13,778 nt of DNA. Origin: Pseudomonadota bacterium. Its GTDB lineage: Bacteria > Pseudomonadota > Alphaproteobacteria > Acetobacterales > Acetobacteraceae. The notes beneath the pieces are model-generated. The model made no database searches, had not been told where the DNA came from, and saw only the letters and a list, made by a program, of their open reading frames with translations. The translations under genes and the position numbers were made by a program. This document shows positions 1 through 5,850 of this stretch, in pieces (the stretch's first letter is position 1; each line of letters begins with the position of its first letter). Location: positions 1 through 13,778 of the forward strand of contig JAKBCD010000009.1 in NCBI GenBank assembly GCA_021808205.1. The letters run 5' to 3'.

Positions 1-944
1 GGCTGACATTCCAGATGATGGCCGAGAAGTACATCAAGGCCCATGAGGCCGAGTGGAAGAACGAGAAGCACGCGGCGCAATGGGCCGCCACCCTCAAGGC
101 GTATGTCTATCCGGTCATGGGCAACAAGCCGGTGCATAGCGTCGGTGTGGCTGATGTTCTGGAGGCCCTGGAGCCGATCTGGACCGAGAAGCCGGAGACC
201 GCTTCCCGTATCCGGGGGCGCATTGAGGCGGTGCTAAACTATGCCGCCGCGCGCAATCTGCGTTCGAGCGAGAACCCCGCCCGGTGGCGTGGGCATCTGG
301 ACCATCTGCTACCAGCCCGCGCCAAGGTGGCCAGGGTAGAGCATCATGCCGCCCTGCCCTGGGCTGACCTGCCCCGGCTGGTGGAGCGTCTGGGCGAGAG
401 CAAAGGCATTGCCGCCCTATGCCTGCGCTTCCTGATCCTGACTGCTGCCCGTTCAGGCGAGGCCAGGGGCGCGATCTGGGCCGAGATCGACATGGAAGCG
501 GGTATTTGGACCGTGCCGCCCGAGCGGATGAAAGCAGGGCGAGAGCATCGAATCCCGCTATCCGACCCTGCCATGGCAGTTCTGGGGGAGATGGCGCAGC
601 TAGGCACAGAGCCGGGCAAGCTGGCGTTTCCTGGCGCGGTAAAGGACAGGCCGCTCTCGGACGTGGCACTTAACAAAGCCCTGGCGACTGCTGGAGGCGG
701 TGAACACACTGTTCACGGTATGCGCTCCACATTCCGCGACTGGTGCGCCGAGCGCACCGCCTACCCCCGTGAGGTGGCCGAGGCCGCCCTGGCACACACG
801 AACAAGGACAAGGTGGAAGCCGCCTACCTGCGCGGCGACCATTTCGAGCAGCGCCGCCGCCTCATGGCTGATTGGGCCGCCTATGCCACCACGCCCGCCG
901 CCCCTGCCGGTCAGGTGGTGAATATCGGGAAGGCCAGGGCATGA
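1..944 (+). CDS. Tyrosine recombinase (P4-like integrase), 5' end cut by window edge
   Basis: Site-specific recombinase that would insert and excise the element. The frame is open to the left edge, and the first in-window ATG (position 15) is not the true start: the usual N-terminal arm-binding domain of P4-type integrases lies outside. Counting from that ATG, residues 1-100 form the core-binding domain (WKNEKHAAQW, then YVYPVMG, typical of the family) and about 110-290 the catalytic domain. The complete active-site set is visible: R146 (in ARSGEAR), K173, H234-x-x-R237 (HGMR), H261 (LAHTN) and the nucleophile Y271 (AAYLR), so the enzyme looks intact. P4-type integrases commonly use the 3' ends of tRNA genes, which fits the tRNA-Ser at the other end of the element. 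The TGA stop overlaps an ATG that opens a 20-codon frame made largely of repeats. Confidence 0.93.
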   Translation, partial: LTFQMMAEKYIKAHEAEWKNEKHAAQWAATLKAYVYPVMGNKPVHSVGVADVLEALEPIWTEKPETASRIRGRIEAVLNYAAARNLRSSENPARWRGHLDHLLPARAKVARVEHHAALPWADLPRLVERLGESKGIAALCLRFLILTAARSGEARGAIWAEIDMEAGIWTVPPERMKAGREHRIPLSDPAMAVLGEMAQLGTEPGKLAFPGAVKDRPLSDVALNKALATAGGGEHTVHGMRSTFRDWCAERTAYPREVAEAALAHTNKDKVEAAYLRGDHFEQRRRLMADWAAYATTPAAPAGQVVNIGKARA

Positions 945-972
945 GCGCACCAATTGAGCCGAAATACCCCAA

Positions 973-999
973 TGTCGATAGTGTCGTTAGTGTCGATAG
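973..999. repeat. Three tandem 9-bp units (TGTCGATAG type)
   Basis: Three head-to-tail copies of TGTCGATAG follow the integrase without gaps; the middle copy reads TGTCGTTAG. An inverted partial copy (GACACTAT) lies at 1120-1127. The array falls inside a 20-codon frame (941-1003) that begins with an ATGA overlap of the integrase stop; that frame may be only a remnant. The arrangement looks like a protein-binding array or small iteron set, but the binding protein is unknown. Confidence 0.6.
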
Positions 1000-1008
1000 G
1001 TAGGGACA

Positions 1009-1078
1009 TAGACGCGCGCGCGGTGGTATCGGGGGATTTTTGCCTGTTTTTTAGGCCTAGACGCGCGCGCGACGGTAT
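1009..1078. repeat. Pair of 21-bp direct repeats with a GCGCGCGC core
   Basis: Two 21-bp copies, 1009-1029 and 1058-1078, match at 19 of 21 positions. Each begins TAGACGCGCGCGC and ends GGTAT, and their starts are 49 bp apart. Between them lies a T-rich segment (GCCTGTTTTTTAGGC). No gene covers this stretch. Possible roles are a recombination-accessory site or regulator binding; the sequence does not decide. Confidence 0.55.
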
Positions 1079-1170
1079 GGCCCGGTCATATTTCCGCCGT
1101 TGCCGGGCATGACACCGTTGACACTATGGGGGGGCAGAAACCCGCGCGCGGCGGCACCGCGCAACAAGAT

Positions 1171-1201
1171 GGGCCGGAGGTGCAGCAACACCTACCGGCC
1201 C
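1171..1201 (+). promoter_or_regulatory. Stem-loop in the leader of the 91-residue gene
   Basis: GGGCCGG (1171-1177) pairs with CCGGCCC (1195-1201), and inside it GGTG pairs with CACC around a six-base loop. The structure ends 30 bases before the ATG at 1232. It has no T-run after it, so it is not a standard terminator. It could be an operator, a leader structure controlling the downstream block, or a processing site. Confidence 0.4.
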
Positions 1202-1231
1202 GGATGATCCCAACAATGGAAGGAAAACCAA

Positions 1232-1507
1232 ATGAACGAGATCAACAACGCCAATAGCACGCCCCAGGCCGAGGAAGCAAAGAATCCCGTGCCGCCCGCG
1301 CCCTGGTGGAATAACCCTGCCATGGCGTGGGAGGTTTTGAAGGGCCGCCTTGCCACGATAGACAGCGGCATCGAGGCCTCCTTTGACTTGGCCGAGGCGC
1401 GAAGTGATGGCGTTCTGTTCACGCTGCGCGCATTGGAGGACCAGCTAAACAAGCTTCGCGGTGAAATCCGCCAAGTGCTGCACATAGGCCCGGAGGCCGC
1501 GCAATGA
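1232..1507 (+). CDS. Small hypothetical protein, 91 residues
   Basis: I do not recognise this protein. The start is supported by a GGAAGGA ribosome site at about 1216-1222, ten bases before the ATG. The first 25 residues are polar and proline-rich (ending PPAPWWNN). The rest is predicted mostly helical, and its last third (FTLRALEDQLNKLRGEIRQVL) has a short heptad-like pattern, so it may pair through a coiled coil. No signal peptide, membrane segment or metal-binding motif is visible. Its stop overlaps the next start in an ATGA, so the two are probably translationally coupled and may act together. This is the first gene of the plus-strand element block, after the 1171-1201 stem-loop. Function unknown; the reading frame itself is well supported. 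Confidence 0.7.
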   Translation: MNEINNANSTPQAEEAKNPVPPAPWWNNPAMAWEVLKGRLATIDSGIEASFDLAEARSDGVLFTLRALEDQLNKLRGEIRQVLHIGPEAAQ

Positions 1508-2568
1508 CCGGCACCAGTAAGAAAGGCAGGGAGCAATCCCCGCCGCGTGCCAGAAAAAAAGCTGCACCCAAAACCTCCACGAAGCCGAAGCGCACTGCCG
1601 CAAGCGCCTTGAAACAATCTAAGCCGCCGCCTCTGCCAAACGACGGCGTCGGGGGTGTAGTTGGCTGGCACGGCCAACTGTTCACCGTAGAGGATATTAC
1701 CGCTATTTCGGAAGCGACGGGGATGACTGTACTCCCTAACAAGTTGGAGGTTGCGCCCGAAAGACTGCGCCACGCCTTCGATTCTGCCCTAATCGGACTT
1801 GAAACACCTAAACTACAATCCCCGCCGCATGTGTGGCGAGATTGGCTTACTGAGGTGCATAAGCGCGCTGAATCCCTGTTGAGTATCCTGCACTTTCCGC
1901 CAGGGACAGAAACAATCAAAGAATATGATTTGACTTTTCCTTGGGATGGCCACCAGCACCACCGACGCACGGCTCCGAATGTGCTGTTGTGCGAAAGTTT
2001 TTTTGCAGATCTGCCGCAGCACTTCCTTCTACTGCCCGAACAAGTGAGAGAAGTATTCAAGCATTATCCCGAACAAAACCAGAAAGAAGGCAATTGGCAT
2101 AAGGTACAGCCCGGCACCACGCGCGCAGCCTTGGAAATGGCCCCATGGATTATTGCGCTGATAAGCGAAATTGGACGTCAAGGCGCGGCGCGGTGGAATG
2201 AAATGGCTCCAGGGACACGGGGGCGAGAGCCGTTTACCGAAATTCTCTTCATGTATCTGGCCAATGCTTATGAGGAACTAACAGGCAAGCCACCGTCAGG
2301 AATGCAGGGGAGTGGTGCCGATGCGGGGCAAAGCGTTCCAAACGCTCCCCCCATACTATGGGCTAAGGCTGTTCTAAAGATGGCGGCTGATCGTTTTGAC
2401 GTGGTGACGTCCGGTTACGGGGGCGAAGCCGTTGAGGCGATTCGCGCGGCGGGGAAGCTGTCCGATGCCCGCATTACGCGCCTGTTTAAGGCCCAGAAAA
2501 ACGCCAAAGATACTGAATATAACAATGAATATTTACAATGTCACGATAAGGATGAAAATTCAGGCTAA
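1504..2568 (+). CDS. Hypothetical protein with lysine-rich N-terminus, 354 residues
   Basis: I do not recognise a family. Residues 1-45 are a basic, low-complexity tail rich in Lys, Arg, Pro and Ala, the kind that often contacts nucleic acid. The remainder (about 50-354) looks like a folded, mainly helical soluble protein with no obvious nucleotide-binding or metal-binding signature. A stretch near residue 240 (GREPFTEILFMYLANAYEEL) resembles helical segments of other uncharacterised mobile-element proteins, which is an impression and not an assignment. It starts in an ATGA overlap with the 91-residue gene. Its base composition is less GC-rich than the integrase and primase genes, mainly in the middle and the last 60 codons, consistent with a separate origin. 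A short gap containing small inverted repeats separates it from the AlpA-like gene. Confidence 0.75.
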   Translation: MTGTSKKGREQSPPRARKKAAPKTSTKPKRTAASALKQSKPPPLPNDGVGGVVGWHGQLFTVEDITAISEATGMTVLPNKLEVAPERLRHAFDSALIGLETPKLQSPPHVWRDWLTEVHKRAESLLSILHFPPGTETIKEYDLTFPWDGHQHHRRTAPNVLLCESFFADLPQHFLLLPEQVREVFKHYPEQNQKEGNWHKVQPGTTRAALEMAPWIIALISEIGRQGAARWNEMAPGTRGREPFTEILFMYLANAYEELTGKPPSGMQGSGADAGQSVPNAPPILWAKAVLKMAADRFDVVTSGYGGEAVEAIRAAGKLSDARITRLFKAQKNAKDTEYNNEYLQCHDKDENSG

Positions 2569-2657
2569 TCGCGTCATTCGATTCATCCGCATCCTTTCGC
2601 GTTTATGCATGTCTGCTGGCCCAAGGATTCGGGCCGCTTACACGAAAGGACCGCTCA

Positions 2658-2837
2658 ATGACTGAGAAGCTCGTTTACCGTCCCCGCGAAGCGCAAGAGG
2701 CGCTTGGCATCAAGAACACCAAGTTTTGGGCGCTGGTGAAGGAGGGCCTTCTCGAAACCCGCAAGCTGGGGGGCGCTACGGTTGTGCCCGCCGAGAGCTT
2801 GAAGCGGTTTGTCGAGAACCTGCCGAGCGCCGTTTGA
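2658..2837 (+). CDS. AlpA/excisionase-like helix-turn-helix protein, 59 residues
   Basis: A short gene with a clear ribosome site (GAAAGGA, 2644-2650) seven bases before the ATG. The product begins MTEKLVYRPREAQEALGIKN and has the MerR-like winged helix-turn-helix layout of AlpA and excisionase proteins: helix-turn-helix at about residues 8-30 (PREAQEALGIKNTKFWALVK), a wing at about 31-43 (GLLETRKLGGATV) and the usual final PAESLKRFV helix. In P4-like satellites and related elements such proteins act as recombination directionality factors or as activators of integrase or excision promoters. Here it sits just upstream of the primase and RepA-like genes, so it could control excision, replication or both. 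A hairpin (2618-2635, GGCCC/GGGCC) lies upstream of its ribosome site. The fold call is good; the exact role is inferred. Confidence 0.82.
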   Translation: MTEKLVYRPREAQEALGIKNTKFWALVKEGLLETRKLGGATVVPAESLKRFVENLPSAV

Positions 2838-2846
2838 AAAGAGAAA

Positions 2847-2869
2847 CCCCGCGCGGTTGCCCGGCGGGG
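2847..2869 (+). other. Stem-loop after the AlpA-like gene
   Basis: CCCCGC (2847-2852) pairs with GCGGGG (2864-2869), extended inward by CGG/CCG around a TTGC loop with one bulged G. It starts ten bases after the AlpA-like stop. No T-run follows, so a rho-independent terminator is not well supported; it may stabilise or attenuate the transcript between the regulator and the replication genes. Confidence 0.35.
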
Positions 2870-2959
2870 CTAGACAGTATCTCTCAACAGCTTGGCGGCT
2901 GCGCGAGGGATAGCACGTCTGGCACCCCAGGCAAACGCCGAATCGTGAAGGATTCAACC

Positions 2960-3856
2960 ATGAATATCCCTGAACTTGCCATCCGGCTTGGCCTGCATCG
3001 CGCGGGCCGGGAGTGGCGCGGCACATGCCCCGCCTGCGGCTATGGCTCTGATGCTTTCACCCTCTCCACCGGCAAGGATGGCCGCCCGTTGCTTTGGTGC
3101 GCATCATGCCAGGACAACGACGCTCTACGCGCCATCCTGCGCGGCGCTGGAGCCGGTGCGAACTTCACCCGGCACGATGACCTCGCTGCCGCTGAAAACG
3201 CCCTGGAAGCCCGCCAGAAGAGTCAGGAGCGGGCGCGCGTCATCTGGGGCGGGGCGGAGCCGGTTGTGGCTGCTGCCCCTGCTGGGCGTTATCTCGCCCG
3301 CCGCGCGCTGGGGCATCTGATTGGCAACCCGGCGCTGCGCTACCGCGAGGACGTGCCGCACCCTGCCGGGGGCCGTCATCCCGCTCTTGTGGCGCTGGTG
3401 CAGGATGCCGCTGAAAACGCCCTGGGCGTGCATCGCACCTACCTTGCCGCCGATGGCACCAAGGCCCGCCTGGAGCCGGTGAAGGCCAGCCTGGGGCCAA
3501 TCTGGGGCGGAGCAATTCGCCTTGCCCCAGCCGCGCCCGAGATCGTCATCGGGGAGGGTATCGAGAGCAGCGCCAGCGCCGGGTTGCTGCTGGGACTGCC
3601 CGCCTGGGCGGCTATCAGCGCCGGGAACTTGGGCAAGGGGCTGATGCTGCCACCCGAGGTTATGTCCGTGGTCATCGCCGCCGATGACGATGGGGTGAGC
3701 GCCCAAGGCCGCAACCCTGGCCTGGAGGCCGCCGAGGCTGCCGCCGCGCGCTGGCAGCGTGAAGGCCGCAAGGTGCGGATCATCAAGCCCAACATGCCGG
3801 GCAACGACTTCAACGACATTTTGGCGGCCCGTGAGGCCGGAAAGGCTGTGGCCTAA
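2960..3856 (+). CDS. Zinc-finger/Toprim primase-like protein, 298 residues
   Basis: Probable DNA primase of the element, expected to make RNA primers at its origin. I chose the ATG at 2960, preceded by GAAGGA (2947-2952); the open frame extends upstream to 2726, but that part overlaps the AlpA-like gene and lacks the family's start. A primase-type zinc ribbon occupies residues 20-55 (C23-P-A-C26 and C47-A-S-C50). A central region follows, then a Toprim domain at about 190-290 with the glutamate motif GEGIESS (E199/E202) and the acidic motif AADDD (D242-D244), ending in GNDFNDIL, seen in many phage and plasmid primase-like proteins. It is short and lacks a helicase; that function is probably supplied by the next gene, whose ATG overlaps this gene's TAA by one base. 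Together they form a split primase-helicase pair, unlike the fused P4 alpha protein. Confidence 0.88.
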   Translation: MNIPELAIRLGLHRAGREWRGTCPACGYGSDAFTLSTGKDGRPLLWCASCQDNDALRAILRGAGAGANFTRHDDLAAAENALEARQKSQERARVIWGGAEPVVAAAPAGRYLARRALGHLIGNPALRYREDVPHPAGGRHPALVALVQDAAENALGVHRTYLAADGTKARLEPVKASLGPIWGGAIRLAPAAPEIVIGEGIESSASAGLLLGLPAWAAISAGNLGKGLMLPPEVMSVVIAADDDGVSAQGRNPGLEAAEAAAARWQREGRKVRIIKPNMPGNDFNDILAAREAGKAVA

Positions 3857-4875
3857 TGAACGAGATGATGAGCAAGCCCGAAGTGCTGGGCTTCACCGAC
3901 CACACGCCCGCCGCTCCGGCCAAGGGCGCCCTGCCACCACTAAAGCCAATATCCGCCCATGAGCTTCTGGCGATGGGGTTGCCGCCACGCGATTTAATCC
4001 TCGCGCCTTGGTTGCCAGAGAAGGGGCTGACGATGATCTACGGCCCGCGCGGCATAGGCAAGACGCACCTGGTCATGGGCTGCGCCTGGGCGATAGCGGC
4101 GGGCGGGCGATTTCTCACATGGTCCGCACCGACGCCGCGCAAGGTGCTGATTATCGATGGTGAGATGCCTGGGCAGGTGTTGCAAGAACGACTCGCGCTT
4201 ATTGCCCAAGATGCCGTGCTGGAGCCGCAGCAGGATTATCTGAACTTCCTGCCTATGGATATGCAAGAGCGCGGCTTCGACCTCGCCAACGCCGACAACC
4301 AGGATGAGCTAGAGCCGCTTCTCGACGGCATCGACGTGATCGTCGTGGACAACATCTCCACCCTGAGCAGGGGCGGAAAAGAGAACGAGGGCGAAAGCTG
4401 GCTGCCGGTGCAGCAATGGGCGCTGGAGCAGCGGCGGGCTGGCCGGAGTGTGGTCTTTATCCACCACGCAGGGAAAGGCGGTCAGCAACGTGGTACCAGC
4501 CGCCGCGAGGACGTGCTTGATACCGTCATCTCGCTACGGATGCCGCAGGACCATGAAGCAGACCAGGGCGCGCGATTCGAGGTCCACTTCGAAAAGAACC
4601 GAGGCTTCTACGGCGAGGACGCCAAACCGTTCGAGGCTGCGCTCGGCGCTGGGGGGTGGACCATCCGCGACCTTGCCGACGTGGATATGGCGCGCGTCAT
4701 CAAGCTCACCGAGGAAGGTCTGACAGCCCGTGAAATTGAAACTGAGACCAATATCCCCAAGAGCCGCGTCAACAGACTCCAGGCCCGCGCCCGTGAGGCT
4801 GGGAAGCTGACGACCCCCCCGCCCAAAGCCGGGCGCAGGAGCCGCAGCGACCCGCCGGTGGAGTACGACGCATGA
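3856..4875 (+). CDS. RepA-like RecA-fold ATPase (probable replicative helicase), 339 residues
   Basis: AAA-family ATPase of the RepA/DnaB-like RecA-fold group (AAA_25 type), likely the hexameric helicase that unwinds the element's origin. Walker A is at residues 63-70 (GPRGIGKT), followed by the group's IIDGE motif (E103), Walker B at about 161-166 (VIVVDN, D165), and the sensor-like block at 201-212 (FIHHAGKGGQQR) with RGTSRREDVLDTVI just after it, the hallmark of plasmid RepA helicases. Residues about 270-320 form a helix-turn-helix-like tail (LTAREIETETNIPKSRVNRL) that could contact DNA or a partner. The gene overlaps the primase gene by one base, and its stop overlaps the next ATG (ATGA), so the block is transcribed and translated together. 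The TGGGACAA array begins immediately after its stop. I infer, without proof, that this protein or the primase acts at that array. Confidence 0.9.
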   Translation: MNEMMSKPEVLGFTDHTPAAPAKGALPPLKPISAHELLAMGLPPRDLILAPWLPEKGLTMIYGPRGIGKTHLVMGCAWAIAAGGRFLTWSAPTPRKVLIIDGEMPGQVLQERLALIAQDAVLEPQQDYLNFLPMDMQERGFDLANADNQDELEPLLDGIDVIVVDNISTLSRGGKENEGESWLPVQQWALEQRRAGRSVVFIHHAGKGGQQRGTSRREDVLDTVISLRMPQDHEADQGARFEVHFEKNRGFYGEDAKPFEAALGAGGWTIRDLADVDMARVIKLTEEGLTAREIETETNIPKSRVNRLQARAREAGKLTTPPPKAGRRSRSDPPVEYDA

Positions 4876-5387
4876 GGCAAAAAGAATTGTCCCATTGTCC
4901 CATTGTGGGGGCGTGGGACAGTGGGACAATTAAATTGGAGGCCCCCGATAGTCGGAACAATAGCTGGGACAATCCTGGGACAACAAGCCTAAAAGCCTTG
5001 GCAAACCGCCATTTATCGCGGGACAGACGGCAGGACATTTCTGGGACAATTACTCCAAATCACCCAAAAGAATTGTCCCAATCCAGCGTTGCAACGATAG
5101 GCCCTGTGGGACAAATCGTGGCACCCGAGCCGGGCAATCGCCCCTTTGTGGATGATCCCGAGGAGCGTGCCGCCATCCAGACGGAGGCCATGCCGGTGCG
5201 GCGCATCCGCAAGCGCATGACTTCATGGGTGCAAGCCAGCGATGAACCCCAGCCCGGCGACCATTGCGGATGCTGTTCTGGCTCTTTGTGGTGGACGCAG
5301 AGCGAGGCCCCGCGCGGCTGGTGCTGTTGCCGGTGCCGTCCTCCTGTGCATCTGCCGCCTGGCGCGTTTCGGGTGGTGGCAACGTAA
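4872..5387 (+). CDS. Small protein with C-terminal zinc ribbon; start region built from repeats, 171 residues
   Basis: Opens with an ATGA overlap of the RepA-like gene. The first 80 or so codons coincide with the TGGGACAA array, so this part of the protein is low-information (SHCPIVGAWDSGTI, SWDNPGTT) and may be constrained more by DNA than by protein. The second half looks genuinely coding: an acidic then basic stretch (DDPEERAAIQTEAMPVRRIRKR), then a compact zinc-ribbon candidate at about 129-160, with C132-G-C-C135, a paired tryptophan W140-W141, a PRGW turn, and C152-C-R-C155 followed by RPP. This ribbon layout occurs, as I recall it, at the end of similar genes after RepA in other alphaproteobacterial elements. 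A later internal start cannot be excluded. Role unknown; position suggests an accessory to replication or control. Confidence 0.65.
   Translation: MRQKELSHCPIVGAWDSGTIKLEAPDSRNNSWDNPGTTSLKALANRHLSRDRRQDISGTITPNHPKELSQSSVATIGPVGQIVAPEPGNRPFVDDPEERAAIQTEAMPVRRIRKRMTSWVQASDEPQPGDHCGCCSGSLWWTQSEAPRGWCCCRCRPPVHLPPGAFRVVAT
4885..5114. repeat. TGGGACAA iteron-like array, candidate replication origin
   Basis: Eight exact copies of TGGGACAA occur in 230 bp. Reverse orientation: 4887-4894, 4895-4902, 5073-5080. Forward orientation: 4922-4929, 4965-4972, 4976-4983, 5042-5049, 5107-5114. Near copies lie at 4914-4921 (TGGGACAG), 4953-4960 (CGGAACAA) and 5019-5026 (CGGGACAG). The first four form a long inverted repeat: 18-bp arms 4885-4902 and 4914-4931 with one mismatch and an 11-base centre. 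A second inverted pair is 5042-5051 with 5071-5080. The array follows the RepA-like gene directly, and AT-rich stretches lie between copies. This layout is what one expects of iterons bound by an initiator, though a transcriptional operator is also possible. Confidence 0.75.
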
Positions 5388-5398
5388 GGGACTCCCCG

Positions 5399-5494
5399 AT
5401 GACTGAAAAAACAGGCCAAAAGCAAGATTTTTCAAATCGGCGGGTTTTGCGACAAGTACGCGCGCGCACGCGCGAGGCGGTGGAGATCGTCTAG
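5399..5494 (+). CDS. Possible 31-residue small protein
   Basis: Starts 12 bases after the stop of the zinc-ribbon gene, with AAGGGA (5386-5391) seven bases before the ATG. The product (MTEKTGQKQDFSNRRVLRQV, then 11 more residues) is very basic in its middle and could be one amphipathic helix. It has no recognisable domain. Its second half is encoded by the CGCGCGCACGCGCG tract, so it may be a chance frame within repeat DNA. The ribosome site and spacing are the only positive evidence. Confidence 0.25.
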   Translation: MTEKTGQKQDFSNRRVLRQVRARTREAVEIV

Positions 5495-5532
5495 GCGGGC
5501 AATTTCCGGTCACCAATAGCGGTAGGGAAACC

Positions 5533-5587
5533 GGACAATTAGGACGCCTGAAAAAAGGGCGGCGATCATCTGGACGATATGGACGCC
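5533..5587. repeat. Two 16-bp GGAC-N5-GGACGCC repeats
   Basis: Copies at 5533-5548 and 5572-5587 share GGAC, five variable bases and GGACGCC (13 of 16 positions identical), 39 bp apart. They form four GGAC boxes in two pairs, each pair at a nine-base spacing. They resemble a binding site for a dimeric regulator or a degenerate relative of the TGGGACAA array. Confidence 0.4.
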
Positions 5588-5612
5588 CTAAAAGGATTTT
5601 CGGAGAAATACG

Positions 5613-5684
5613 CGCGCGTAGCGCCGTTCCCCCGCCTGGAAGTTAAACAAACTTAGAGAAACACGCGCCCGCCCGCGCGTAGCG
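5613..5684. repeat. Two copies of CGCGCGTAGCG upstream of the restriction-modification gene
   Basis: Exact 11-bp copies at 5613-5623 and 5674-5684, same orientation. A third exact copy lies downstream of the gene at 10836-10846. Flanking sequence is not conserved beyond the 11 bases apart from GC-rich alternation. They bracket the cargo gene and may mark the edges of an exchangeable segment, or may reflect the general excess of GCGCGC in this element's non-coding DNA. Confidence 0.45.
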
Positions 5685-5850
5685 TTCAATTTTCCGTCTA
5701 TAAAAAAGAGCGCCATTTTGATTTTAATCCACCCTAAATTTTCCAACGCCACCAGAGGGCGTAGGGAAATTTCTCCCCTGAGTTTGCGAAACGCCCCGCA
5801 ACCCGGCACAAAGGGAGTGACGTGCCACCATACCGGGAGTTGCGCCCAAA

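Larger units (their letters stand above)
5495..5850. other. Non-coding region upstream of the restriction-modification gene
   Basis: No credible gene lies here. It holds a pair of GGAC-type repeats (5533-5587), two copies of CGCGCGTAGCG (5613-5684), and from about 5685 an AT-richer stretch with a TATAAA box (5698-5703) but no convincing -35 element. GGGAG at 5834-5838, twelve bases before the ATG at 5851, is a distant but possible ribosome site. The promoter of the restriction-modification gene is presumably here, though I cannot place it firmly. Confidence 0.5.

Noticed and set aside
2432..2665. Plus-strand open frame of 77 codons
   Set aside because: It overlaps the end of the 354-residue gene in another frame and has no start signal; the AlpA-like gene explains what follows.
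2726..2959. Upstream extension of the primase-like frame
   Set aside because: It overlaps the AlpA-like gene, has no ribosome site at its first ATG, and the zinc-ribbon domain starts just after the well-supported ATG at 2960.
4885..5114. CRISPR array
   Set aside because: The repeats are only 8 bp, occur in both orientations and have irregular spacing; no cas genes are present.
5550..5592. Minus-strand terminator-like hairpin (AGGGCG/CGCCCT then T-run)
   Set aside because: Stem of only six pairs with a loop of over 20 bases, and no minus-strand gene ends here.
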